From an uncultured Bacilli bacterium (GTDB taxonomy: Bacteria > Bacillota_I > Bacilli_A > RF39 > UBA660), in assembly GCA_934086815.1 (NCBI GenBank), contig CAKOIM010000006.1:1-57152 (forward strand): 57,152 nucleotides of DNA, written 5' to 3'. The notes beneath the pieces are model-generated. The model saw nothing but the letters and a program-made list of their open reading frames with translations, did no database searches and was not told the DNA's origin. This document shows, piece after piece, positions 23,602 through 31,008 of the stretch. A program made the translations under genes and the position numbers. The first letter of the stretch is position 1, and each line of letters begins with the position of its first letter.

Positions 23602-24726
23602 TCATAACGACATAGTATAAGTTTTGTCCGTAGTATTCAAACTTATATTTACCGTTACACTTTCTGTTGGCCCTCCGGTAAATTTATATGTTGGATACAA
23701 GTTACCAGATGTAACATTTGCTTCACTACTATATGAGTTTATATTATTTTTCTCTATAATTCGACTAACTGTAGTTCCATAATTTTTAGAAATACTATAA
23801 ATATTGTTTCCTGAAAAAGTAGTTCCAAAAGATGCTAAAGCATTAGATGACCCCTCTACTATAGTTAAATTTCCTTTATAAAGTTCATTATTATAAGTAA
23901 TATCAAAATTATATGTTCCTGGATATAAAGCTGGTATACTAAATTTACCACCATCAGCACTACTTACTTTATAAGAACCATTTTGAACATTAATAACCGC
24001 ACCATCAACATTTGCTGTTCCATTGCTTAGTGTTCCACTAAAAGTATAAGCCATCTTTGCTTGTTCCACTTCTGCTACAACTTCTGTATTTATATAAAAG
24101 TACGAATAACTTGCCTTAGGTATAGCTTTATCACTCAGCCACATCTTAATTTTATAAGTTTTTGTTGCACTAGTACTAGAAGTACTTCCAACACTACTAA
24201 CATTTAGCGTATATCTGTTATATCTATAATCACTACTATTAAGTGAATAAATTGGTAAATCAGTAATAGCAACTGGCTCTCCAATTAAAGTATCTTCTTT
24301 TCCTACACCATTATATTGATATACAGCCACCATAACATAATCTAATGGAGTCAACATATCACTATCTGAATATCCACTTCGATTAATAAAGTTATCCATA
24401 TCATAACCAATATTTAAAGTAAAAGTAGAATCAAGTGAACCCGTATTTTGAATATAAACCACCGTAGTTTCACCTTTTTTTAAGCCATCTTCATTAGACA
24501 TTGTCTGCATATTATTTTTTAATATAGCACTAGCCTCATTACCATAAGAAACAGATAAAGTTCCCGTTGTAATTGCTTGATTAGTCGTGTTGGTTTTTAC
24601 AGAAAAAAAGGAAGCATAACTTAAACCAATTGAAAAAATAGTTAAAACAAATACTCCGAAAGCAATAATAAAATTTCTTTTCTTTATAAATTCCGTTATC
24701 TTTTTAAAGTTGACTCTATTTTTCAT
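23602..24726 (-). CDS. Exported surface protein with SipW-type signal and beta-sandwich domain
   Basis: 374 aa. A basic N-terminus (KKITEFIKKRNF) precedes a hydrophobic segment ending GLSYASFFSVK, the same signal style as the neighbour at 22790. The N-terminal 200 residues resemble TasA/CalY-type proteins (TNQAITTGTLSVSYG). A second domain (about 225-300) has the look of a carboxypeptidase-regulatory-like or Cna_B-like beta fold (GTLSNGTANVDGAVINV and LYPGTYNFDITYNNE). It is upstream of the other surface gene on the same strand and may be co-expressed. No LPXTG anchor is seen. Confidence 0.7.
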   Translation of the reverse strand: MKNRVNFKKITEFIKKRNFIIAFGVFVLTIFSIGLSYASFFSVKTNTTNQAITTGTLSVSYGNEASAILKNNMQTMSNEDGLKKGETTVVYIQNTGSLDSTFTLNIGYDMDNFINRSGYSDSDMLTPLDYVMVAVYQYNGVGKEDTLIGEPVAITDLPIYSLNSSDYRYNRYTLNVSSVGSTSSTSATKTYKIKMWLSDKAIPKASYSYFYINTEVVAEVEQAKMAYTFSGTLSNGTANVDGAVINVQNGSYKVSSADGGKFSIPALYPGTYNFDITYNNELYKGNLTIVEGSSNALASFGTTFSGNNIYSISKNYGTTVSRIIEKNNINSYSSEANVTSGNLYPTYKFTGGPTESVTVNISLNTTDKTYTMSL

Positions 24727-24768
24727 GTTCTCACCTTATGTTTATTTTACCATATTACCCCAATAAAA

Positions 24769-24793
24769 AAAAGGACAAAATTAACGTCCTTTA
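24769..24793 (-). terminator. Terminator of typA
   Basis: AAAGGACG/TTGTCCTTT hairpin then eight T on the minus strand, overlapping the typA stop codon. Confidence 0.75.
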
Positions 24794-26583
24794 CGATATC
24801 TTTCTTTAGGATCTAAATATTTTTTTCTAAGTCTAATTTCGGTTGGTGTAATTTCAATATATTCATCTTCTTCAATAAATTCTAATGCTTCTTCCAAAGT
24901 AAATTTTTTAGCCTTATTTAAAACAATAGCTTCATCAGCATGAGAACTACGCGTATTCGTAAGTTCTTTATTCTTACAAGGATTTACATCTAAATCTCCT
25001 TCTTTATTGCAAATACCAATAATCATACCAATATAAACATCTGTTGATGGGTCTACAATCATTGTTCCTCTACTACTTAAATTAAATAGCGAATATCCAA
25101 AAGTCGTACCATTTGCCATAGATACTAAAACTCCATTTTTACGTCCGCTAATAGCACCTGCATATGGACCATAAGAATCAAATGAACGGACCATTATACC
25201 TTCTCCCTTAGTTTCTGTAATAAATGAACCTCGATAACCTATAAGACCTCTTGTAGGTACTAAATATTCTATTTTTTGGTATCCTACTTCACCTGGAGCA
25301 ACGCTTTGCATTATTCCTTTTCTTTCATTTAACGAATTAATAACAGTACCAGAATAATCATTAGGAACACTAATAACAACCTTTTCATACGGTTCTTCAC
25401 GTTTACCATCAATTTCTCTAAAAATTACTTCTGGTTTAGATACGGATAATTCATATCCTTCTCTACGCATATTTTCAAGCAATATTGATAAATGTAATTC
25501 GCCACGACCACTAACTTTAAAGCCATCTGACTCCGGTAAAGGTTCAACTTTTAAGCCCACATTAGTTTCTAATTCTTTTTCTAATCTTTCTTTTAGGTGT
25601 CTACTCGTTAAAAATTTACCACTTTGACCTGCAAACGGAGAATTATTAACTAAGAAGTTCATTGATAATGTAGGTTCTTCAATAACAATTTTAGGAAGCG
25701 GATCAACACAATCTTTTTTACATATAGTATCACCAATAGATACAGTACTACATCCAGCTACAGTAACAATATCACCATAATAAGCCGTTTTTACTTCAAA
25801 TCTTTTAATACCTTCATTAACAAATAATTTGGCAACTCTAAATGTTTCTACAGAACCATCATTTTTAGCTAACGATACTGTTTCCCCAGCAGATATTTTA
25901 CCTCGATTAATTCTTCCAATACCAAGTCTTCCAATATAATCATCATAATCAAGTTGACTTATTTGAAGTTGTAAAGAATCATTTTCATTTCCTTCAAACG
26001 GCTTAGTTGTATTAATAATAGTTTCAAACAATGGAGTTAAATCCTTACCTTCATCCCCCATATTATAAATAGCATAACCACTTCTAGCACTACCATAAAG
26101 AATAGGAAAATCTAATTGTTCATCAGTTGCTCCTAATTCCATAAACAAATTAAATGTCATATCAACTACTTCTTCAGCTCTCTCGTCTTTTTTATCTATT
26201 TTATTAATAAACAAAATTGGTTTTAAGTTATTTTGTAAAGCTTCTTTTAAAACAAATCTTGTTTGTGGCATTGGCCCCTCTTTAGAATCAACTAGCAAAA
26301 TAGCTGTATCAACAGTCTTAATAACTCTTTCAATTTCACTAGAAAAATCAGCATGACCTGGAGTATCTACGATATTAATTTTGTAATCTTTATATTTAAT
26401 AGCACAATTCTTAGCAGTAATGGTAATACCTCTTTCTTTTTCAATATCACCACTATCCATAACACAATCTACTAATTCTTCATTTTCTCTAAAAACACCA
26501 CTTTGACGTAAAAGTCCATCAACTAATGTAGATTTACCAGCATCTACGTGGGCAACAACTGCAATATTTATTATTTTATCCAT
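24781..26583 (-). CDS. typA: Ribosome-associated GTPase TypA/BipA
   Basis: 600 aa, full length. The G domain has G1 AHVDAGKST (11-19), G2 with RGITITAKN, G3 DTPGHADF (about 77-84) and G4 NKID. It is followed by the EF-G-like beta-barrel and the TypA-specific C-terminal domain (RGLIGYRGSFITET). TypA binds the 70S ribosome and supports assembly and stress or cold growth. It is a single-gene unit with a good ribosome site (GAGGTGA). Confidence 0.97.
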   Translation of the reverse strand: MDKIINIAVVAHVDAGKSTLVDGLLRQSGVFRENEELVDCVMDSGDIEKERGITITAKNCAIKYKDYKINIVDTPGHADFSSEIERVIKTVDTAILLVDSKEGPMPQTRFVLKEALQNNLKPILFINKIDKKDERAEEVVDMTFNLFMELGATDEQLDFPILYGSARSGYAIYNMGDEGKDLTPLFETIINTTKPFEGNENDSLQLQISQLDYDDYIGRLGIGRINRGKISAGETVSLAKNDGSVETFRVAKLFVNEGIKRFEVKTAYYGDIVTVAGCSTVSIGDTICKKDCVDPLPKIVIEEPTLSMNFLVNNSPFAGQSGKFLTSRHLKERLEKELETNVGLKVEPLPESDGFKVSGRGELHLSILLENMRREGYELSVSKPEVIFREIDGKREEPYEKVVISVPNDYSGTVINSLNERKGIMQSVAPGEVGYQKIEYLVPTRGLIGYRGSFITETKGEGIMVRSFDSYGPYAGAISGRKNGVLVSMANGTTFGYSLFNLSSRGTMIVDPSTDVYIGMIIGICNKEGDLDVNPCKNKELTNTRSSHADEAIVLNKAKKFTLEEALEFIEEDEYIEITPTEIRLRKKYLDPKERYRKGR

Positions 26584-26640
26584 AAACTCACCTCTTCAAA
26601 ATACCACTAGATAATAATACAAAATGCAATAAAAGTCAAG

Positions 26641-26662
26641 AAAAAACATAGATTTCTCTATG
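26641..26662 (-). terminator. Terminator of the thioredoxin-like gene
   Basis: CATAGA-GAAA-TCTATG hairpin followed by six T on the minus strand, at the end of the 26664 gene. Confidence 0.75.
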
Positions 26663-26663
26663 C

Positions 26664-27395
26664 TTAACAACCTTCTTCATTTTTACAAACATTTTCTTTT
26701 TTTTGTAGTTTTTCAATCATATCTTTAAAAGTATTTGTTAACTCTTCTTTTTGCTTATCATCCAGTTCTACACTAGGATCTGCTTGTGATTCTACAGTAC
26801 CTGTATGGAAGTCTAAAACTTTACCATTTTTTACTGCTACAAAACTCGGAGCATATAATCTTGTAACCCCAGTATCATACATATTCCCTGAATCATCTTT
26901 TACATAGTATTTTTCTAAATTTTTACCTAAAAACTTTAATATTGCATAATAGGCATCTGTTCCTTTTTTAGTTTGTTCAGGTTCTATACTTCCTGTAAAT
27001 TTGTAAGTATCTCTAATATCATATATATCAACGTAATAAATTGTTTTTAAATTCATTTCTTTTGCAGCATCTAGTAAAGGAGTAACAGCATTTCTACACC
27101 AAGGACATGATGCAAAACCAAAATATACAAAAGCATCTTCATTTTTTAAAACATCTAATATTTCTTTTCCAGTTTTATATACTATAGGATTTTCTCTATC
27201 AATGTTTACTTCTAAATAATTTTTATCAGTATACTCATTAACCATACCATTATAACTTTCATATTCTTCTTTAAACTTTATAGCATCAGTAACTTTTACA
27301 TCTTTATGATTTATAATAGCATATGCACATAATCCCATTACTAATAATGCACATACAACTATAATTATTAAATATATTTTATTATTTTTATCCAT
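26664..27395 (-). CDS. Membrane-anchored thioredoxin-like protein
   Basis: 243 aa. One N-terminal membrane helix (about 7-26, VCALLVMGLCAYAII) is followed by an external thioredoxin fold with the redox motif CPWC in FASCPWCRNAV (about 97-107). It also has a later cis-Pro-like region (YAPSFVAVKNG) and an Asp/Lys-rich tail ending in two further Cys. The type resembles the thioredoxin-like 'bacteriocin transport accessory' proteins of Gram-positives. The likely role is oxidation or repair of disulfides in exported proteins; the substrate is unknown. Confidence 0.8.
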   Translation of the reverse strand: MDKNNKIYLIIIVVCALLVMGLCAYAIINHKDVKVTDAIKFKEEYESYNGMVNEYTDKNYLEVNIDRENPIVYKTGKEILDVLKNEDAFVYFGFASCPWCRNAVTPLLDAAKEMNLKTIYYVDIYDIRDTYKFTGSIEPEQTKKGTDAYYAILKFLGKNLEKYYVKDDSGNMYDTGVTRLYAPSFVAVKNGKVLDFHTGTVESQADPSVELDDKQKEELTNTFKDMIEKLQKKENVCKNEEGC

Positions 27396-27457
27396 TTCTA
27401 CACTTCCTACTTAAAAGAATACCATAATTACTCTATTTATTGCAATATTTTTTGTTT

Positions 27458-28204
27458 TTAATTTTCAGTTTCTAAAGATTTTTTATCAATATAATCAATA
27501 ATATAATCAAAATATTCTTTAAGCAATTCTTTATTTTCAATATTATCATACATATTTTCAATTAATTTGTGATCCTTTATATATTTAAAAGAATAAGGAA
27601 AATTAATATCATACATAAACATTAAAGTTGTTAAAATATTATCATTATCACACTTAATATCTTTATAGTCCGCGCATTTATGTTCATAAAAATTGTTTAC
27701 AATAGCATCAGAAAATTTACCATCATCTTCCGGTAAAAGAGATTTATCGATAGTTATATTATATATTATATCAATTTTATCAGCATCCCTTATTAATTTA
27801 CACATTTTTAAATCTCTACTTTCCAAACCTTCCGGAAGACTTAATTTATTATGATATTTTATAGCATCATGAATAATATTGTAATCTTCTTCCTTAGTAT
27901 AAAAATTAACTATTTCGTTATTATCAAATAATAATTTGGCTCCCTCATCAGCATGATCAAACGATTTTAAATCACTATATGTTTTATAAGTAGTCCATTG
28001 AGTAAATCTTGCGTAATCATGCAATAAACCTATTACACCAGCAACATTATAATCAGTTTCATCAAAATTGTAATGTTTTGCAATATCTAAACATATATCC
28101 ATTACACGATTGGAATGATAGAATTTTAAAGCAATTTCTTCATCATCCATATCAAATTTATAAGCATAATCTCTAAATGCTTGTTTTAATTCTTCTATTT
28201 TCAT
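27458..28204 (-). CDS. HD-domain phosphohydrolase
   Basis: 248 aa with a full HD-type metal site: His in FYHSNRVMD (about 29), the HD pair in GLLHDYARF (about 62-63), His in SFDHADEGA and IKYHNKLSLP, and Asp in RDADKIDIIYN. This order is typical of the HDc superfamily (nucleotide or phosphate-ester hydrolases), without GAF, PAS or RelA partner domains. The substrate is unknown. GGAGG precedes the ATG. It is a distinct family member from the HD protein of the tyrS operon. Confidence 0.8.
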   Translation of the reverse strand: MKIEELKQAFRDYAYKFDMDDEEIALKFYHSNRVMDICLDIAKHYNFDETDYNVAGVIGLLHDYARFTQWTTYKTYSDLKSFDHADEGAKLLFDNNEIVNFYTKEEDYNIIHDAIKYHNKLSLPEGLESRDLKMCKLIRDADKIDIIYNITIDKSLLPEDDGKFSDAIVNNFYEHKCADYKDIKCDNDNILTTLMFMYDINFPYSFKYIKDHKLIENMYDNIENKELLKEYFDYIIDYIDKKSLETEN

Positions 28205-28279
28205 TTATCCTCCGTATAAGACACAATAATTAATGTGCCTTACAATATTATATCAAATATAAAAATTATTTCAATTCAC

Positions 28280-28663
28280 CTATTTTTTTAAGGGGTAATT
28301 TTCTTCTTGTTTATAGGCATATAATAATTTAATGTTTTTTTGTTTTATATATTCTTCAATCTCACATTTTTTTATTAGAACTTCTTCAATTACAATATTT
28401 TCTTTATCGTAAGTAATATTCCTTATATAATCGAGAAAAGGAAATCTATCTAGGATATAAATCATATCATCCATATATGGTATATCTTTATCATATAATC
28501 TATTTTTTACATATTTTTGTTCTATATCTTCAATATAAATTGAAAAACTTCCTAAATCTAGGGGGTGATTTTCTTTCGTAACTAAAATGGTATCTTTATA
28601 TTTTAATTCTACTCCTATGTAATAGTTAAAATTATTAAGTACTATTCTTTTTTCTATTGTCAT
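28280..28663 (-). CDS. Hypothetical protein, 127 aa
   Basis: A small acidic protein I do not recognise. Its N-terminal part is likely beta (RIVLNNFNYYIGVELKYKDTILV), then a helical middle and a Lys-rich end. There is no signal or membrane helix and no Cys cluster worth noting. Ribosome site AAGGAGG supports the start. It lies between the HD gene and the AbiF unit on the same strand; a link to either is not visible. Confidence 0.55.
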   Translation of the reverse strand: MTIEKRIVLNNFNYYIGVELKYKDTILVTKENHPLDLGSFSIYIEDIEQKYVKNRLYDKDIPYMDDMIYILDRFPFLDYIRNITYDKENIVIEEVLIKKCEIEEYIKQKNIKLLYAYKQEENYPLKK

Positions 28664-28812
28664 AAATCCTCCTTCTAATGTTATTACTTGAATTGTAAAT
28701 CAATTTCATTGTTTTATCATACTTACTTTAAATTAATCCATTAATACATCTTTCATCAACTCAATAATAATTATGAATATTTTTATATTTATTTAGCATA
28801 ATATATACTGTG

Positions 28813-28836
28813 CCTAGTATCCCGTGCGGAACTAGG
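28813..28836. repeat. Hairpin A, left flank of the AbiF gene
   Basis: Read on the plus strand: 6-bp stem CCTAGT/ACTAGG, a bulged A, inner stem TCC/GGA, and pentaloop CGTGC. It covers the abiF stop codon (28832-28834). The same architecture recurs at 29823-29846 in inverted orientation with a different but fully paired outer stem. In abiF mRNA (minus strand) its loop reads GCACG, complementary to the loop of hairpin B. Confidence 0.85.
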
Positions 28837-29797
28837 ACTTTCTTATTTTACTCCAACCATACGGAAATCCCATGGTTTTTTTTATATCCTCTATGCCTAT
28901 TGATTCTAGTTTATTAGCAATATTATATATTCTACCATTTACTTTATTATAAAAATGGTTAAAATCTTTTTCAGATAGCAATATTCTAAGTATAATTGTT
29001 AAAGCAAATAAGTCGTTTTTACCTTGAATATATTGATTACCTTGAATCGGTATATTTAATGCACCATGATATTTTGTATCTGGTAAACTTATCTTTTTAA
29101 ATGATGTAGAGTCATATAATCTTTCATCGTGAGCACATAGGTTTCTCCAAAATGCTAACATTTTAATATAAACACATAAATCACCTTCATTAACATTAAA
29201 ATGTTTTGCTATTTTGACTCTTAAAGGTTGTTTCATATATTCGTAGAATTTCGAAATTGTTCCTAATGACAGTGCATTTACTAAAACCCATAAAGGGATA
29301 TAACCATGTTTCATAATATAATGATTAATATAAGCTTTTTTTTCAATAGAATCCGCTATTTCTTTTTGAATAGAAGAAATCAAATATTGAATACTTTTGA
29401 TTCTTCTTTCTATAACTTCTTCTTTAATACTACTAGTTTTTAAAGTATCAAAATTATCTATCTTTAAATAATTATCATGTCCATATTCTTCAGAAAAAAA
29501 ATATGCTACTAATGTTTTTAATCTATTTTCAATTTTTAAAATATTTTCTAAATAAACAGTTCTCATGCTTCTATCAAATTCAGACAAATAAAATAATTCT
29601 TCGTACTTTGCATTATTTTTAAAAATCTCGTTACCATTAACATCTATTGCTACAAATAATTTTTTATAGCCATTAATCGTATTATAGTAATTGGTTTCTA
29701 ATAATTTTTCTTTTGCAAATTTCTCATCATCAAATACTAATCCTTTACCTTTTAGTATCTTAATTTGCTCATCTATTGTTTTAAACTCCTTCAACAT
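28832..29797 (-). CDS. AbiF/AbiD-like (Abi_2 family) HEPN protein
   Basis: 321 aa of the Abi_2 family of abortive-infection proteins. Family features are DEQIKILKGKGLVFDD at the N-terminus, ETNYYNTINGY, the DRSMRTVYLENILKIENRLK block (about 90-110) and the HEPN ribonuclease motif RNLCAHDERLYD (R-x4-H, about 219-230). HEPN proteins cut RNA when activated. AbiF-like proteins have been reported as RNA-antagonised toxins and as relatives of Cas13 (from memory, not checked). The gene is preceded by a consensus promoter and a short terminator-like hairpin and ends within a second matching hairpin. A GGGAG lies about 12 nt before the ATG, a slightly long spacing. Confidence 0.88.
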   Translation of the reverse strand: MLKEFKTIDEQIKILKGKGLVFDDEKFAKEKLLETNYYNTINGYKKLFVAIDVNGNEIFKNNAKYEELFYLSEFDRSMRTVYLENILKIENRLKTLVAYFFSEEYGHDNYLKIDNFDTLKTSSIKEEVIERRIKSIQYLISSIQKEIADSIEKKAYINHYIMKHGYIPLWVLVNALSLGTISKFYEYMKQPLRVKIAKHFNVNEGDLCVYIKMLAFWRNLCAHDERLYDSTSFKKISLPDTKYHGALNIPIQGNQYIQGKNDLFALTIILRILLSEKDFNHFYNKVNGRIYNIANKLESIGIEDIKKTMGFPYGWSKIRKS

Positions 29798-29814
29798 TTA
29801 TAAGATCATCTCCC

Positions 29815-29855
29815 AAAAAAATCTCTGGTCCACACGGGATCCAGAGCTCATTTAC
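29815..29855 (-). ncRNA. Putative AbiF leader/antitoxin RNA (hairpin B + U-tract)
   Basis: On the minus strand, from the inferred start near 29855: a short leader, then hairpin CTCTGG/CCAGAG with bulged A, TCC/GGA inner stem and CGTGT loop (29823-29846), followed by seven T. It has the form of an intrinsic terminator, so a 40-nt RNA should be made with some readthrough into abiF. Its loop is complementary to the hairpin at the end of abiF mRNA. The RNA antitoxin role is inference from the family. Confidence 0.55.
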
Positions 29856-29861
29856 ATATTC

Positions 29862-29890
29862 ATTATATCCCCACTAAAAACAAATTGCAA
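29862..29890 (-). promoter_or_regulatory. Promoter of the AbiF unit
   Basis: Minus-strand TTGCAA (29885-29890), 17 bp, TATAAT (29862-29867). The -35 is the same as in the neighbouring tRNA operon promoter. Confidence 0.75.
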
Positions 29891-29961
29891 GTTTTTTTGT
29901 TTCTACACGTTATTTACAATATATTAATATCAATCTCTCATTAAATTATCTATAAAAATAA

Positions 29962-29982
29962 AAGCCTTGAAATTCAAGGCTT
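29962..29982. terminator. Terminator palindrome, copy 1 (duplicated around the insert)
   Basis: A perfect 21-bp palindromic sequence (arms AAGCCTTGAA/TTCAAGGCTT around a central A) that matches 30174-30194 exactly. It is the natural terminator hairpin of the tRNA operon, present on both sides of a 191-bp insert. Confidence 0.85.
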
Positions 29983-30173
29983 CAGGCTGTTGACAAAGTC
30001 GATTTTTCAAATCGGCTTTGTCACAGCCTTTTATATTTCTCACACTAAAGTATAAAAAAAAGCATTTTTTAGGGATTAAGTACCTAATATTTGCTCTTTT
30101 TAGACAATTTAGCCCACTTTGATTTATTAAAAAATCAATTTTTTTTCAAAATAGGTAGTTTGTCAACACTCTG
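29983..30173. mobile_element. MITE-like 191-bp insert
   Basis: No coding capacity. The ends are imperfect inverted repeats: CAGGCTGTTGACAAA (29983-29997) versus CAGAGTGTTGACAAA on the other strand (30159-30173), 13 of 15 identical. Just inside the left end is a 20-bp near-perfect stem (29985-30028). A 21-bp palindrome is duplicated at both borders, as a target-site duplication would be. The element is presumably moved by a transposase encoded elsewhere; insertion into terminator palindromes is known for some IS families such as IS1182. Confidence 0.7.
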
Positions 30174-30194
30174 AAGCCTTGAAATTCAAGGCTT
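30174..30194. terminator. Terminator palindrome, copy 2
   Basis: Identical to 29962-29982 and located directly downstream of tRNA-Pro. On the minus strand it is the first hairpin the tRNA transcript meets. The T-tract it presumably had now lies beyond the insert. Confidence 0.85.
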
Positions 30195-30205
30195 TACAAT
30201 CTAAA

Positions 30206-30282
30206 TGGTCGGGAAGACAGGATTTGAACCTGCAACCTCATGGTCCCAAACCATGCGCACTGCCAAGTTGTGCTACTTCCCG
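30206..30282 (-). tRNA. tRNA-Pro (TGG)
   Basis: Acceptor CGGGAAG with matching 3' strand, encoded CCA, anticodon stem CATGG/CCATG with loop TTTGGGA (anticodon TGG). Last gene of the seven-tRNA operon. Confidence 0.96.
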
Positions 30283-30291
30283 AAAATACAA

Positions 30292-30368
30292 TGGTACGCC
30301 CAAAGGGATTCGAACCCCCAACCTCTAGATCCGTAGTCTAGCGCTCTATCCAGTTGAGCTATGGGCGC
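30292..30368 (-). tRNA. tRNA-Arg (ACG)
   Basis: Acceptor GCGCCCA/TGGGCGT with a G-U first pair, anticodon stem CTAGA/TCTAG and loop CTACGGA (anticodon ACG, A34 presumably deaminated to inosine). CCA is encoded. Confidence 0.96.
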
Positions 30369-30463
30369 AATTCCCAAGTGCAATAATATTATATTACACT
30401 ACTAAGTAAAAATCAACTATTAAATAAAAAAAATTCCAAAATTATGGAATTTTAATTTCTAAA

Positions 30464-30539
30464 TGGTGGCTCGTCTGGGATTCGAACCCAGGACCCTTTG
30501 ATTAAAAGTCAAATGCTCTACCTACTGAGCTAACGAACC
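30464..30539 (-). tRNA. tRNA-Lys (TTT)
   Basis: Acceptor GGTTCGT/ACGAGCC, anticodon stem TTTGA/TCAAA with loop CTTTTAA (anticodon TTT), CCA encoded. A gap of about 95 bp with a small AT-rich hairpin (AAATTCCAAAATTATGGAATTT region) separates it from tRNA-Arg. Confidence 0.96.
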
Positions 30540-30542
30540 AGA

Positions 30543-30618
30543 TGGCTGCCTCGGCTGGGTTCGAACCAGCGGAATGTCAGAGTCAAAGTCTGATGCCTTA
30601 CCACTTGGCTACGAGGCA
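30543..30618 (-). tRNA. tRNA-Gln (TTG)
   Basis: Acceptor TGCCTCG/CGAGGCA with discriminator G, anticodon stem TCAGA/TCTGA and loop CTTTGAC (anticodon TTG). CCA is encoded, three bases from tRNA-Lys. Confidence 0.96.
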
Positions 30619-30635
30619 AACATAATATTTTAAAA

Positions 30636-30719
30636 TGGTGGGGAGACATGGATTTGAACCATGGAACCCGAAGGAACAGATTTACAGTCTGCCGCGTTTG
30701 ACCACTTCGCTATCTCCCC
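30636..30719 (-). tRNA. tRNA-Tyr (GTA)
   Basis: Class II tRNA with a long variable arm (GTTCCTTCGGGTTC), acceptor GGGGAGA/TCTCCCC, anticodon GTA, discriminator A and encoded CCA. The 3' ACCA fits the UGGU bulge of the tyrS T-box at 4398-4530. Confidence 0.96.
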
Positions 30720-30726
30720 AAAAAAA

Positions 30727-30802
30727 TGGTGCCGACAGAGAGAGTCGAACTCCCAACCTACTGATTACAAGTCAGTTGCGCTGCCAGTTACGCTATGTCG
30801 GC
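30727..30802 (-). tRNA. tRNA-Thr (TGT)
   Basis: Acceptor GCCGACA/TGTCGGC, anticodon stem CTGA/TCAG with loop CTTGTAA (anticodon TGT), CCA encoded. A second, isolated tRNA-Thr (GGT) is at 43074. Confidence 0.96.
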
Positions 30803-30819
30803 AAAATCAAAAAAATAAA

Positions 30820-30896
30820 TGGTGGGCGCTATAGGACTCGAACCTATGACCCCCTGCTTGTAAGGCAGGTGCTCTAACCAACTGAGCTAAGCGCCC
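30820..30896 (-). tRNA. tRNA-Val (TAC)
   Basis: Acceptor GGGCGCT/AGCGCCC, anticodon stem CCTGC/GCAGG with loop CTTACAA (anticodon TAC), CCA encoded. First gene of the operon, about 25 bp after the -10 element. Confidence 0.96.
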
Positions 30897-30921
30897 AAAT
30901 ATTTCTCGTTTGACAATTAGA

Positions 30922-30950
30922 ATTATACCAAACGAAAATAGTAATTGCAA
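30922..30950 (-). promoter_or_regulatory. Promoter of the seven-tRNA operon
   Basis: Minus-strand TTGCAA (30945-30950), 17 bp, TATAAT (30922-30927). A CGTTTG/CAAACG inverted repeat surrounds the -10. Confidence 0.75.
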
Positions 30951-31008
30951 GACTTTTTTTAATTTTTTGCATAAATTTTATTAAAAAAACAAGAAAACTA
31001 AGAAATTC

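Noticed and set aside
29985..30028. Riboswitch or T-box in front of the AbiF unit
   Set aside because: The stem is the subterminal palindrome of the MITE-like insert, and the AbiF promoter lies downstream of it, so it is not in the abiF leader.
30635..30877. Open frame of 80 aa on the plus strand across the tRNA cluster
   Set aside because: It is antisense to tRNA-Tyr, tRNA-Thr and tRNA-Val; its apparent coding sequence is tRNA sequence.
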